DNA from: Methylobacterium sp. E-065
GTDB taxonomy: Bacteria; Pseudomonadota; Alphaproteobacteria; Rhizobiales; Beijerinckiaceae
Direction of reading: 5' to 3'
NCBI RefSeq assembly: GCF_022829605.1
Contig: NZ_JAKSYD010000260.1
Location: forward strand, 1-64,000
Length of the DNA stretch: 64,000 nt
Part shown: positions 16,577 through 26,403 of the stretch, one piece after another
Layout of the letters: every line of letters starts with the position of its first letter
Numbering within the stretch: the first letter of the stretch is position 1
Notes under the pieces: generated by a model
The model's input: only the letters and a program-made list of their open reading frames with translations
Database searches by the model: none
What the model was told of the DNA's origin: nothing
Translations under genes and position numbers: made by a program

Positions 16577-16987
16577 ATGGCGCGCGTCACCGTCGAAGAT
16601 TGCATCGAGAAGGTCGAGAACCGGTTCGAGCTCGTTCTGCTGGCGAGCCACCGCGCCCGCCTCCTGGCCGCCGGCGCCCCGCTGACCATCGACCGCGACC
16701 GCGACAAGAACCCCGTCGTGGCCCTGCGCGAGATCGGCGACGAGACCATCACGGCCGATGATCTCAAGGAGCAGCTGATCCACTCGATGCAGAAATACGT
16801 CGAGGTGGACGAGCCGGAGGCCGAGACCGTGCCGCTGCTGTCGAGCTCGCCGGCCGCCGCCGCGGTGGCGCCGCAATCCTCCAGCGACGATGCGGCTCCC
16901 CAATTCGACCGCATGAGCGAGGAAGATCTGCTGCGCGGCCTCGAGAACCTCGCCCCGCCGGTCGAGACCGACGACGAGGGCGAGTGA
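16577..16987 (+). CDS. rpoZ: RNA polymerase omega subunit
   Basis: 136 residues. The N-terminal part MARVTVEDCIEKVENRFELV and RDKNPVVALREIGDETI are the conserved omega core that helps assemble RNA polymerase around the beta' subunit. The C-terminal 50 residues are a Ser/Ala/Glu-rich extension common in alphaproteobacteria. It lies just before rel, the usual arrangement linking omega to (p)ppGpp signalling. Confidence 0.96.
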   Translation: MARVTVEDCIEKVENRFELVLLASHRARLLAAGAPLTIDRDRDKNPVVALREIGDETITADDLKEQLIHSMQKYVEVDEPEAETVPLLSSSPAAAAVAPQSSSDDAAPQFDRMSEEDLLRGLENLAPPVETDDEGE

Positions 16988-16997
16988 GCCGGGAGAC

Positions 16998-19454
16998 GTG
17001 GGCCTGGACGCGCACGACCTGACCACGACCGAGCCCGGCGGAGACGCCGGGTTCTCTCGTTCCGAGGCCGCCCCGGCGACGAACGGCACGTCCCCGCCAC
17101 AGGGGGCTGGCGCCGAGACGGCGGTTGCGGAACAATCGCGCGTGATCCCGACCCCGCGTACCTCCCAGGAGCCCGCCCCGTCCCGGCGGATGATGCGCCA
17201 GTACGAGCTCGTCGAGCGGGTCAAGCGCTACAACCCGACCGCCGACGAAGCGCTGCTGAACCGCGCCTACGTGTACGCCATGCAGGCGCACGGCACGCAG
17301 AAGCGCGCCTCGGGCGACCCGTTCTTCGCCCACCCGCTCGAAGTCGCCGCGATCCTCACGGATCTCCACCTCGACGACGCCACCATCGTGGCCGCGGTCC
17401 TGCACGACACCGTGGAGGACACCGAGGCGACGCTCGAAGAGATCCGCCGCCTGTTCGGGCCGGAGATCGGCGCGCTGGTCGACGGCCTGACCAAGCTCAA
17501 GCGGCTCGATCTCGTCTCCAAGCAGGCCGCCCAGGGCGAGAACTTCCGCAAGCTGCTGCTGGCGGTCGCCGCGGACGTGCGCGTTCTGCTGGTCAAGCTC
17601 GCCGACCGCCTCCACAACATGCGCACCCTCCAGCACATGCGGGAGGACAAGCGCCATCGCATCGCGCAGGAGACGCTGGACATCTACGCGCCGCTCGCCG
17701 GCCGCATGGGCATGCAGGAGCTGCGCGAGGAGTTGGAAGATCTGGCCTTCCGCAACATCGAGCCGGAGGTCTACGCCACCATCACGCAGCGGCTCGCCCG
17801 GCTCACCGCCAAATCCGAGAGCGTGGTCGAGACCATCGCGCAGGTGCTAACCGAGAAGCTCGGCGCACAGGGCATCACCGCAGAGGTCAACGGCCGGCAG
17901 AAGCGGCCGTTCTCGATCTGGTCGAAGATGGAGCGCAAGTCGGTCGCCTTCGAGCAGCTCTCCGACATCTTCGGCTTCCGGGTCGTCGTCGATACGGTGC
18001 AGGCGTGCTACGCGGCGCTCGGCATCGTCCACACCAGCTGGCCGATGGTCCCGGGGCGGTACAAGGACTACATCTCGACCCCGAAGCAGAACGATTACCG
18101 TTCGATCCACACCACGGTGATCGGGCCGAAGAGCCAGCGCGTCGAGTTGCAGATTCGCACCCGCGCCATGGACGACATCGCCGAGTACGGCATCGCCGCG
18201 CATGCCCATTACAAGGAACTCGGCCAGGAATTCGGGAAGGAAACGGTGCGCCGCGAGGGTGAAGGCAGCGTCCACCCGAAGCTGGCGGCCGAGAGCGGCG
18301 CCTACCAGTGGCTGCGCCGGACCATCGAGCTGCTCGCCGAGGGCGACAGCCCGGAGGAGTTCCTAGAGCACACCAAGCTGGAGCTGTTCCAGGACCAAGT
18401 GTTCTGCTTCACCCCCAAGGGCCGTCTGATCGCCCTTCCGCGGGGCGCGACGCCGATCGATTTCGCGTACGCGGTCCACACCGATGTCGGCAACACCGCG
18501 GTCGGGGCCAAGATCAACGGCCGGATGGCGCCGCTGCTGCACGAACTCGCCAACGGCGACGAGGTCGAGATCATGCGCTCGGACGGCGCCTCGCCCCCGG
18601 CCGCCTGGGAATCCCTGGTGGTGACCGGCAAGGCCCGGGCGGCGATCCGGCGGGCGACCCGGGCTGCGGTGCGCCGGCAATATGCCGGTCTCGGCCGTCA
18701 GATCCTGGATCGGGCCTTCGAGCGCGCCGCCAAGACCTTCTCGGAGGACAAGCTGCGCGGCGCCCTGCCACGGCTCGCCCGCGCCACCACCGAGGACGTG
18801 TTCGCCGCTGTCGGGCGCGGCGAGATGTTCTCGGGCGACGTGGTCCGGGCCGTCTATCCGGACCACCGCGACGAGCGCCGTCCGGCCGCCGCACCGGGGC
18901 CGACCGGCGGTGCCGGCCGCCTGGTGCGCTCCGCCGATCAGACGATGCGGCTGACCTTCCCGGGCGCCGACGGCAAGGACGGCGAGGCCGAGGGGCGCAG
19001 CGACGCGATCCCGATCCGCGGCCTTGCCGGCGATCTGCCGGTGACGTTCGCGCCGAATGGCGGCGCCGTCCCGGGGGACCGGATCGTCGGCATCCTGACC
19101 CCCGAGGTCGGCGTCACCGTCTATCCGATTCAGTCCGCGGCGCTCGCCGCTTTCGACAACGAGCCGGAGCGCTGGCTCGACGTCCGTTGGGACACCGAGG
19201 CGCTCGGCGGTGAGCGCTTCCCCGCCCGGCTGGCGCTCAAGTCGATCAACGAGCCGGGGGTGTTCGCGCAGATCGCTCAGGTGATCGCCGATCATGACGG
19301 AAACATCGATAACATTTCAATGAAGCGGCGCACCCAGGACTTTACCGACATCACCATCGATCTGTCGGTCTGGGATCTCCAGCACCTGAATGCAATCATC
19401 GCAGAACTACGCGGCAAGCGCGCCGTGAACAGCGTGGAGCGAGTGAACGGTTAG
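16998..19454 (+). CDS. rel: Bifunctional (p)ppGpp synthetase/hydrolase (Rel/SpoT type)
   Basis: It makes and degrades the stringent-response alarmone. Domains in order: HD hydrolase (FAHPLEVAAILTDL, HDTVEDT), synthetase (YKDYISTPKQNDYRSIHTTV, RTRAMDDIAEYGIAAH), TGS (VFCFTPKGRLIALP) and C-terminal ACT (ALKSINEPGVFAQIAQVIAD). The HD residues are intact, so both activities are expected. The longest frame starts at GTG 16998, giving a 64-residue Thr/Pro/Ala-rich extension with coding-like third positions. Most relatives start at MMRQYELVERV (ATG 17190 or 17193), which may be the true start. Confidence 0.95.
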   Translation: MGLDAHDLTTTEPGGDAGFSRSEAAPATNGTSPPQGAGAETAVAEQSRVIPTPRTSQEPAPSRRMMRQYELVERVKRYNPTADEALLNRAYVYAMQAHGTQKRASGDPFFAHPLEVAAILTDLHLDDATIVAAVLHDTVEDTEATLEEIRRLFGPEIGALVDGLTKLKRLDLVSKQAAQGENFRKLLLAVAADVRVLLVKLADRLHNMRTLQHMREDKRHRIAQETLDIYAPLAGRMGMQELREELEDLAFRNIEPEVYATITQRLARLTAKSESVVETIAQVLTEKLGAQGITAEVNGRQKRPFSIWSKMERKSVAFEQLSDIFGFRVVVDTVQACYAALGIVHTSWPMVPGRYKDYISTPKQNDYRSIHTTVIGPKSQRVELQIRTRAMDDIAEYGIAAHAHYKELGQEFGKETVRREGEGSVHPKLAAESGAYQWLRRTIELLAEGDSPEEFLEHTKLELFQDQVFCFTPKGRLIALPRGATPIDFAYAVHTDVGNTAVGAKINGRMAPLLHELANGDEVEIMRSDGASPPAAWESLVVTGKARAAIRRATRAAVRRQYAGLGRQILDRAFERAAKTFSEDKLRGALPRLARATTEDVFAAVGRGEMFSGDVVRAVYPDHRDERRPAAAPGPTGGAGRLVRSADQTMRLTFPGADGKDGEAEGRSDAIPIRGLAGDLPVTFAPNGGAVPGDRIVGILTPEVGVTVYPIQSAALAAFDNEPERWLDVRWDTEALGGERFPARLALKSINEPGVFAQIAQVIADHDGNIDNISMKRRTQDFTDITIDLSVWDLQHLNAIIAELRGKRAVNSVERVNG

Positions 19455-19803
19455 GCCCACCCGCTGGGTTGCACATCTCAAGTTGGCGTTCTCAACGTCA
19501 GTAAGTCTTGCGAAAACGGTCGGCCATCTGACAAAGATGGATCGCCGCGACTGTACTGCCCATTATCGCCGATGTTTACCGCAACAAGGCCGCCGTTAAG
19601 CTTGACACGGACGCATTTGAGACGAATGGTCGAATTGCCTGGGCGACGGTTACCGGATAACGACCGCGCTTTTCGCCCCGGATTGCAGAGCATAGCGACG
19701 GTCGATCGCGCCAATACATCCCCGGCCCAAGGTCGCGGTCGGAGCATGACCGTTTCTAAATATGATTTCCCGTCACCCAAATGTTTCAGGAACTGAACTG
19801 TTC
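19455..19803. other. Intergenic, 349 bp, no gene
   Basis: Richer in A/T than its neighbours. A TTGACA hexamer at about 19602-19607 in the plus direction could be a -35 element for the following NYN gene, but no good -10 box is placed 16-18 bp away. An alternative start for the next gene is ATG 19762. Confidence 0.4.
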
Positions 19804-20445
19804 ATGACAGCAAATCAGCGCAGCGCAGTCTTTATCGACGGTGCCAATCTCTATGCGACCACTAAGGCCCTCGGCTTCGACATTGACTATAAAAAACTGC
19901 TCAAGGAATTTCAGTCACGAGAAAATCTTCTTCGCGCGTTCTATTATACTGCGATGATCGAGGATCAAGAATATTCCTCCATTCGACCGCTGATCGACTG
20001 GCTGGACTATAACGGCTACCGCGTCGTGACCAAGCCGGTGAAGGAATTTACGGATTCCATGGGGCGGCGGAAGTACAAGGGCAATATGGACATCGAGCTG
20101 GCGATCGACGCCCTCGAGCTCAGCGCCCATATCGATCACATGATCCTGTTCTCCGGTGACGGCGATTTCCGCTCGCTGGTCGAGGCGATGCAACGGCGCG
20201 GCGTCAAGGTGACGGTGATCTCCACGATCCAGACCCAGCCGTCGATGATCTCCGACGAGTTGCGGCGGCAGGCCGACGAGTTCGTCGATCTGGCGAGCCT
20301 CGCGGGGCGGATCGGACGCGAGCCGAGCGAGCGGCCGGCGCGGACCGCGGGCGACTCGTCGAGCCGCTACCGCGGCGAGGGACGTCCGAGCCCGAGCCTG
20401 GAGAACCGCTACGGCATCCGCCAGCCGGATTCCGAGGAGGAATAG
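19804..20445 (+). CDS. NYN-domain (LabA/DUF88-like) protein
   Basis: 213 residues of a PIN-like NYN nuclease fold. The acidic metal-binding residues are all visible: FIDGANLY near the start, GNMDIELAIDAL in the middle and LFSGDGDFRSLVEAM later. Such proteins probably cut or process RNA. The C-terminal tail (RYRGEGRPSPSLENRYG) is disordered. ATG 19804 is chosen because family members begin just before AVFIDGANLY; ATG 19762 would add 14 residues. It is convergent with the peroxiredoxin gene. Confidence 0.9.
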   Translation: MTANQRSAVFIDGANLYATTKALGFDIDYKKLLKEFQSRENLLRAFYYTAMIEDQEYSSIRPLIDWLDYNGYRVVTKPVKEFTDSMGRRKYKGNMDIELAIDALELSAHIDHMILFSGDGDFRSLVEAMQRRGVKVTVISTIQTQPSMISDELRRQADEFVDLASLAGRIGREPSERPARTAGDSSSRYRGEGRPSPSLENRYGIRQPDSEEE

Positions 20446-20449
20446 CGCT

Positions 20450-21019
20450 TCAGGCGCCTGTTCCGCCGAACCAATCGAGAACCTGCCGGGCGCTCTGGTC
20501 CGGCGGGAAGACCGGGTAGAACAGGCGCGTGACCACGCCGTCGTCGATCACCAGGGTGAGACGGCGCAGCAGCACCTGACCGCCGACCTCGAAGACCGGC
20601 AGACGCGCCGCCATCGCGAAGGCGCGGTGCGGATCGGAGAGCATCGAGAACGGCAGGCGCAGCCGCTCAGCGGCCTCCCGCTGGTAGGCGCTGGTCTGGG
20701 TCGACAGGCCGTAGATCTGGGCGACGCCGCGGGCTTTCAGTTCATCATGGTGATCGCGAAAGTCGCAGGCCTGTGGCGTGCAGCCCCGGGCACCGGGGAT
20801 CGCGTCCCAATCGGGCGTCAGGCCCGGCCGTCCCGGCTCGCCGGTTCGGGGATAGGCGTAGGCGATGGTGCGGCCGGAGAGCTTGGCCAGGGAGATCGTG
20901 CGCCCATCCGTGGCGGTCAGTGCCACGTCGGGCAGCCGCATCCCGCGCAGGTGATCGGCCGCGCCGTCATCCTCGGGGACGGGGAGGTCGGCGGGCAGGG
21001 CATTGTGGTTGGATGGCAT
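20450..21019 (-). CDS. Peroxiredoxin (thioredoxin-fold, AhpC/TSA-like)
   Basis: 189 residues. The region ISLAKLSGRTIAYAYPRTG is the start of the thioredoxin fold. GARGCTPQACDFRDH matches the bacterioferritin-comigratory-protein pattern, where the first Cys is peroxidatic and the second, five residues on, resolving. SMLSDPHRAF is also family-like. It would reduce peroxides in the cytosol. ATG 21019 gives no signal peptide. Confidence 0.8.
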   Translation of the reverse strand: MPSNHNALPADLPVPEDDGAADHLRGMRLPDVALTATDGRTISLAKLSGRTIAYAYPRTGEPGRPGLTPDWDAIPGARGCTPQACDFRDHHDELKARGVAQIYGLSTQTSAYQREAAERLRLPFSMLSDPHRAFAMAARLPVFEVGGQVLLRRLTLVIDDGVVTRLFYPVFPPDQSARQVLDWFGGTGA

Positions 21020-21086
21020 GGGTCGCTCCGCTCGGAGACCGTAAGCCTATCCTGATCTCGGGGCGGGCAGAAGAACTGTCCGTTGG

Positions 21087-21560
21087 CTACCCCCGATCCC
21101 GCAGCAGCCGCGCCCGGTCGCGCTGCCAATCCCGCTCCTTGGCAGCCTCGCGCTTGTCGTGCGCCTGCTTGCCCTTGCCGAGCCCCAGCTCGACCTTCGC
21201 CCGCCCCTGGTCGTTGAAGTAGATCTTCAGCGGCACCACTGTGTAGCCCTGGCGCTGGGTCGCGCCGATCAGCTTGTTGATCTGGCGGCGATGCAGCAGC
21301 AGGCGACGCGGGCGCTTGGGTTCGTGGTTGAAGCGGTTCGCCTCCAGGTATTCCGGGATATAGGCGTTGAACAGCATCAGGTCGTTGCCGGAGGGGCCGG
21401 CATAGGATTCGCCGATCGTGGCCTTGCCGCCGCGCAAGGATTTCACCTCGGTGCCGGTCAGGGCGATGCCGGCCTCGAGGGTGTCCTCGATCGTATAATG
21501 GTAACGCGCGGCACGGTTGTCGGCGACGATGCGCCGGCCGGGCTCCGGTTTCGGGGCCAT
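21087..21560 (-). CDS. smpB: SsrA-binding protein
   Basis: 157 residues. SmpB carries tmRNA to stalled ribosomes in trans-translation. Conserved blocks: NRAARYHYTIEDTLEAGI, LTGTEVKSLRGGKA, LNAYIPEY-like segment, RPRRLLLHRRQI, and the basic C-terminal tail KGKQAHDKREAAKERDW. Its ATG at 21560 lies about 30 bp downstream of the dapA stop, so the two are probably co-transcribed. Confidence 0.97.
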   Translation of the reverse strand: MAPKPEPGRRIVADNRAARYHYTIEDTLEAGIALTGTEVKSLRGGKATIGESYAGPSGNDLMLFNAYIPEYLEANRFNHEPKRPRRLLLHRRQINKLIGATQRQGYTVVPLKIYFNDQGRAKVELGLGKGKQAHDKREAAKERDWQRDRARLLRDRG

Positions 21561-21589
21561 TGTTGTGTGACTCTCTTAAGCCTTGCGGA

Positions 21590-22489
21590 TCAGCCTTCGA
21601 GCAGGCCGGCATGCCGCAGGGCGGCGTCCACGATGCGCTTCGTGGGCTCCGTAACCGGCACCAGGGGCAGGCGCAGCTCCTCGGTCATGTGGCCGAGCCG
21701 GGCCAGCGCGTACTTCGCCGGCGCCGGGTTGGCCTCGGCGAACAGGCCGGTCTGCAGCGGGAACAGCCGGTCCTGGATGGTCAGCGCCTTGGCGTAATCC
21801 CCCGAAAGCGTCGCCTCCTGCAGGTCGGCGCAGAGCCGGGGGGCGACATTCGCCACCACCGAGATGCAGCCGTGGCCGCCCTGGGCGTTGTAGCCGAGCG
21901 CCGTCGCATCTTCGCCTGAAAGCTGGAGGAAGTTCGGCCCCATGGCCTGACGCTGCTGGCTGACGCGGTCGATCTTTGCGGTCGCGTCCTTCACGCCGGC
22001 GATGTTCTTCAGCTCGAAGAGCCGGGCCATCGTCTCGACGCTCATGTCGACGACGGAGCGCGGCGGGATATTGTAGATGATGATCGGAATACCGACCGCA
22101 TCGTTGACGGCCTTGAAGTGGGCATAGAGGCCCTCTTGCGTCGGCTTGTTGTAGTACGGCGTCACCACCAGGACGGCGTCGGCCCCGGCGCGCTCGGCGT
22201 GCCGTGCCCGCGCGACGGCTTCCGCTGTGGAGTTGGAGCCTGCGCCCGCAACCACGGGCACGCGCCCGCCCGCTTCGTCGATGCAGGATTCGACCACCCG
22301 GTCGTGCTCGGCATGGGTCAGGGTCGGGCTCTCGCCGGTGGTGCCGGTGGGCACGAGACCGTGGCTGCCCTGCTCGATCTGCCAGCGCACGAATTTGCGG
22401 AAGGCGGCCTCGTCGAAGGCCCCGTCGCGGAAGGGCGTCACCAGCGCGGTGAGCGAGCCCCGCAGGCGGCTCCCGGTCATCTCGGTCAT
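21590..22489 (-). CDS. dapA: 4-hydroxy-tetrahydrodipicolinate synthase
   Basis: 299 residues. It condenses pyruvate with aspartate semialdehyde in lysine and meso-diaminopimelate synthesis. Conserved motifs: GTTGESPTL near residue 50, VTPYYNKPTQEG, YNIPPRSVVD, and the Schiff-base lysine in IAGVKDATAK. ATG 22489 (MTEMTGSRLRGSL) is chosen; the internal ATG 22480 is as likely. Confidence 0.95.
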   Translation of the reverse strand: MTEMTGSRLRGSLTALVTPFRDGAFDEAAFRKFVRWQIEQGSHGLVPTGTTGESPTLTHAEHDRVVESCIDEAGGRVPVVAGAGSNSTAEAVARARHAERAGADAVLVVTPYYNKPTQEGLYAHFKAVNDAVGIPIIIYNIPPRSVVDMSVETMARLFELKNIAGVKDATAKIDRVSQQRQAMGPNFLQLSGEDATALGYNAQGGHGCISVVANVAPRLCADLQEATLSGDYAKALTIQDRLFPLQTGLFAEANPAPAKYALARLGHMTEELRLPLVPVTEPTKRIVDAALRHAGLLEG

Positions 22490-22692
22490 CTCAGGCGTCC
22501 CAAAGGGTCCCAACGGGGATCTTCTCGGCGGTCTCGGCGCCGCGCGTTGTCCGCACCGTACGGGCGCGGACGGGCAGACATAGGCGGTCGGGCCACGGCG
22601 CGCAAACAGATCGTCGCGACGGTTAACGCGATCTTTATGGTCGCCGTTCGATCCTCACTCTTTCCCGCCCCGGTGATCAGCAGGGGGACATC

Positions 22693-24999
22693 GTGATCCG
22701 ATCCGCCGCCGCGACTCTGGCCCCGAAGCGCACGTCCCTGGCTGTGGCCGCGCTCATCGCCACCGTCGGCGTGGCGCTGGCGGTCCCGGACGCCCCCGCG
22801 ACGCAGCCGACGCCCCCCGCCAGCGACGCTGCCCTCTCGGCTGCGCAGATTCGCGGTGCGGAAGCCGGGAAGGCCGCCGACCCCGTCGCGGCCGACGCCC
22901 TGAAGCTCGATCCGATCCACGCCTCCGGCGACGAGAAGGGCGAGGAACCCGCCCGGCCGCTGCCGGCCGCAGCCTCGGCCTACGCGTCGGCCGACCCGGA
23001 CGCCCCGGTGGCCTTCCCGATGCCCGACGCGGCCGTCGCCCCGGCGGCCCCGGTCCCCGAAGTGCCTGACCCCGCGCGTCCAAAAATCTCCGGCGACACC
23101 GATCCGACGCTGCTGCGCGGCGCCATCGACCTCTACCGCAAGGGCCGGGTCGCCGACGGAGACCGGATGCGCGACGGCTTCACCGATCCGGCCGCGAAGG
23201 CGCTGCTCGAATGGGTGGCGATCCGGGCGGGCGCGGGCATCGGGTTCAACCGCACGATCGCGTTCGCCCGGGCCAATCCGGATTGGCCGGCCGGCCCCCT
23301 GCTGCGCCGGCGGGCCGAGGAGGCGCTGCTCTCCGAGCGGAAACCCCCCACGACGGTCCGCGCCTTCTTCGCCACGGCGAAGCCGGCAAGCGCGCCGGGC
23401 AAGTTCGCCCTGGCGCTGGCGCTCCGCGCCGACGGCTACGAGGCGGATGCGGCCGAGATGGTCCGCGACCTCTGGCGCGCCGAGAGTTTCGGGCGCAGCC
23501 TCGAGGCCAAGGTGCTCGATGCCTTCCCGGAAGCGCTCACCCGGGTCGATCACCGCTTCCGGATGGAGCGGGCGCTCCTGAAGGACGATTGGGAGAGCGC
23601 CGGCCGAGCGGCCGGTTACGCCGGCGGCGGCTATGCCAGCCTCGTGCGCGCCCGGCGGGCCGTGGAGGACAAGTCGTCCGGGGCCGCATCGGCGCTCGCC
23701 GCGGTGCCGCCGTCGCTGCGCGGGGATGCCTCCTACATCTTCTCCCGGGCGCAATATCTCCGCCGGGCCGACAAGCCCGAGGAGGCCGCCGCCGTGCTGG
23801 CCGCAGCCCCGACCAACCCGGACGTGCTGGTCGACGGCGACGAGTGGTGGGTCGAGCGCCGGATCGTGGCGCGCAAGCTCCTCGACCTCGGCGACGCGAA
23901 GACGGCCTACAGGGTCGCGAGCGCCTCAGCGGCACGCTCGCCGGAGAAGCGGATTGAGGCCGAGTTCCACGCCGGCTGGATCGCGCTGCGCTTCACCAGC
24001 GATCCAGCCGCCGCCGCACAGCACTTCGCCCGGATGGCCACCATCGCGGAAAGCCCGATCTCGGTGGCGCGGGCCGCCTACTGGCAGGGGCGCACGGCCG
24101 AGGCGCTCGGCCGGTCGGACGAGGCGAGGCGCGACTACGAGCGTGCTGCCCTGCAGCCGATCGCCTATTACGGGCAGGTCGCGCGGGCGCAGCTGGGCCA
24201 GACCAGCCTGCCCCTGCGGGCGCCCGCGGATCTCGAAGGGCCTGAGCGGCAGGCCTTCGAGGGGCGGCTCTACATCCGAGCCCTCCGGATGCTGGGCGAG
24301 GCCGGCATCAAGGATCTCGCCCTCCCGCTCTACATCGACGCCGCGCGGGAACTCTCCGACCCGCGCGAGATCCAGGCGCTCGGCGACCTCGCCACCGACA
24401 TGAAGGATCCGCGCGCCCTGGTGGCGATCGGCAAGCTCGCGGTCCAACGCGGCCTGCCGCTCGACGCCCACGCCTACCCGACGATCGGGATCCCGGCCTA
24501 CGAGACCTACACGGCGGTGCCGCAGGTGGAGCGGGCCATGGTCTACGCGATCGCCCGGCAGGAGAGCCAGTTCGATCCCCGGGCCCAATCGGGCGTCGGC
24601 GCCCGGGGCCTGATGCAGATGATGCCGGCCACCGCCCAGCGCACCGCCCGCCGGGTCGCCGCATCGTTCGACGTCGATCGCCTGACCAGCGACCCCGCCT
24701 ATTGCGCCAAGCTGGGTCAGGCCCATCTCGGCGAGCTGATGGAGGATTGGCGCGGCTCCTACGTGCTGGCCTTCGCGTCCTACAATGCGGGCGGCGGCAA
24801 CGTGAAGAAGTGGATCGACGCCTATGGCGACCCGCGCAAGCCGGGCGTCGACGTGATCGACTGGGTGGAGCGCATCCCCTTCACCGAGACCCGCAATTAC
24901 GTGCAGCGGGTGATGGAGAACCTGCAGGTTTACCGCTCCCGGCTCGACAGCCGCAGCGCGCTCCTGATCGACGGCGACCTGCATCGCGGGGCGCGGTAG
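22693..24999 (+). CDS. slt: Soluble lytic murein transglycosylase
   Basis: 768 residues from GTG 22693, after GGGGGACATC. A signal peptide (SLAVAALIATVGVALAVPDA) exports it to the periplasm. A long helical superhelix fills the middle. The C-terminal SLT domain has catalytic Glu624 in ARQESQFDPRAQSGVGARG, then LMQMMPATA and YNAGGGNVKKW. It cleaves glycan strands of peptidoglycan. Confidence 0.93.
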   Translation: MIRSAAATLAPKRTSLAVAALIATVGVALAVPDAPATQPTPPASDAALSAAQIRGAEAGKAADPVAADALKLDPIHASGDEKGEEPARPLPAAASAYASADPDAPVAFPMPDAAVAPAAPVPEVPDPARPKISGDTDPTLLRGAIDLYRKGRVADGDRMRDGFTDPAAKALLEWVAIRAGAGIGFNRTIAFARANPDWPAGPLLRRRAEEALLSERKPPTTVRAFFATAKPASAPGKFALALALRADGYEADAAEMVRDLWRAESFGRSLEAKVLDAFPEALTRVDHRFRMERALLKDDWESAGRAAGYAGGGYASLVRARRAVEDKSSGAASALAAVPPSLRGDASYIFSRAQYLRRADKPEEAAAVLAAAPTNPDVLVDGDEWWVERRIVARKLLDLGDAKTAYRVASASAARSPEKRIEAEFHAGWIALRFTSDPAAAAQHFARMATIAESPISVARAAYWQGRTAEALGRSDEARRDYERAALQPIAYYGQVARAQLGQTSLPLRAPADLEGPERQAFEGRLYIRALRMLGEAGIKDLALPLYIDAARELSDPREIQALGDLATDMKDPRALVAIGKLAVQRGLPLDAHAYPTIGIPAYETYTAVPQVERAMVYAIARQESQFDPRAQSGVGARGLMQMMPATAQRTARRVAASFDVDRLTSDPAYCAKLGQAHLGELMEDWRGSYVLAFASYNAGGGNVKKWIDAYGDPRKPGVDVIDWVERIPFTETRNYVQRVMENLQVYRSRLDSRSALLIDGDLHRGAR

Positions 25000-25157
25000 C
25001 GTCGACGCCTCTGCGAACGGATGAGTGCCGCCAGGACGTAACCCGCACGCCGCAGCGGCATAGCTTTTGGTTGTGCCTCCAGCGCGTGGCTCCCTAGAAG
25101 ATGGTCCGGTCCCTGTTGACCGGGCCCGGGCGGGCCATCGCTGCCGAGAGGATCCTC

Positions 25158-26144
25158 ATGCTGCATTCGAGATTGGGTTTCGCCCTCCTGCTGAGCACCG
25201 CGCTCGCGACCGCTGCACCGGCCCTGGCTCAGGACGCCTCCACGGCCGAGCAAACGGTCGATGCGATGAACACGCTGTTCGGCAAGCATCCGGGCGCGCG
25301 GGCCAACCACGCCAAGGGCGTGGTCGCCGAGGGCAGCTTCACCCCGTCGGCGCAGGCCGCGACAATCAGCAAGGCGTCCCTGTTCCAGGGGCCGACGGTA
25401 CCGGTGACGTTCCGCTTCTCCGACTCCACCGGCGTGCCGACCATCCCGGACGGCGCAGCCGACGCCAATCCGCACGGCCTGTCGCTCAAGTTCAAGCTCA
25501 GCGACGGCTCGGACATGGACGTCGTCACCAACTCCTTGAAGTACTTCCCGGTCGCCACCGGAGAAGACTTCCGCGACCTCCTGAGAGCGGTCGCCGAGAG
25601 CGGGCCGAAGGCGGCTCATCCGACCGCGCTGGAGCGTTTCGCCGCGACCCACCCGGCCGCCGCTACGTCAGGCAAAACCGCCAAGACGCCATCGAGCTTC
25701 GCCCGGCAGACCTATAACGGCGTCAACGCCTTCATCTTCGTGGACAAGGACGGCAAGCGCCAGCCGTTCCGCTTCCGCATCGAGCCGGTGCAGGGCGAGG
25801 AGATCCTGCCGCCGGAGGAGGCGGCCAAGCGCGATCCGAATTTTTTGATGGCGGAGATCAGGCCCCGGATCGCCAAGGAGCCGGCGAAGTTCCGTGTCCT
25901 GGCCCAGCTGGCTGACGCCGGCGACCCGACCAACGACGCCTCCAAGCCCTGGCCGGACGACCGCAAGACGGTCGATCTCGGCACACTGACGGTCTCGCAG
26001 GCGGTGCCGAACAGCGCCGAGGCCGAGAAGGCGCTGTTGTTCATGCCGAACAACCTCACTGATGGCATCGAGGTCTCGGACGATCCGCTGATCGACGCCC
26101 GGGTGCAGGCCTACGCGGTCTCGTTCAGCCGGCGCTCGCAGTAA
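25158..26144 (+). CDS. Exported catalase-family (SrpA-like) peroxidase
   Basis: 328 residues from ATG 25158, behind GAGAGGATCC. A signal peptide (MLHSRLGFALLLSTALATAAPALAQ) sends it to the periplasm. The haem-peroxidase core begins HPGARANHAKGVVAEGSFTPSA; NPHGLSLKF and the later FSDSTGVPTIPDG are typical of the short catalase-like peroxidases. These lack the C-terminal catalase domain. It would remove peroxide outside the cytosol. Confidence 0.85.
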   Translation: MLHSRLGFALLLSTALATAAPALAQDASTAEQTVDAMNTLFGKHPGARANHAKGVVAEGSFTPSAQAATISKASLFQGPTVPVTFRFSDSTGVPTIPDGAADANPHGLSLKFKLSDGSDMDVVTNSLKYFPVATGEDFRDLLRAVAESGPKAAHPTALERFAATHPAAATSGKTAKTPSSFARQTYNGVNAFIFVDKDGKRQPFRFRIEPVQGEEILPPEEAAKRDPNFLMAEIRPRIAKEPAKFRVLAQLADAGDPTNDASKPWPDDRKTVDLGTLTVSQAVPNSAEAEKALLFMPNNLTDGIEVSDDPLIDARVQAYAVSFSRRSQ

Positions 26145-26251
26145 CCGACCGGATCAGCGGGTGGTGCCGCGGGACCTCCGCGGTTCCTGGGTGAGACGGG
26201 CTTGCCGGGCCGCACCCGGGAGCGTTCCTCGCGCGGGCGCTCTGAAGTCAT

Positions 26252-26372
26252 GGATCCCAAAGGGCCATGCCCTTTGGCGGGGCGTCGGGGCAGGGCCCCG
26301 AGGTCGGGCTCCGCCCGAACCCAGCAAGGCTCCGCCCTGCACCCGCGAAAGGGCTCGCCCTTTCGAAACCCC
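26252..26372 (-). repeat. Dispersed repeat family C, copy 2
   Basis: In reverse orientation to copy 1 (15262-15393), with the same succession of modules: tttcgaaagggcgagccctt, gcgggtgcagggcgga, ttgctgggttcgggcgga, ggggccctgccccgac and gccaaagggc. It lies between the catalase-like gene and the nuclease-like gene and encodes nothing. Confidence 0.8.
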
Positions 26373-26403
26373 GATCGTCCCGGATCTGCGAGCCTCGATG
26401 ACC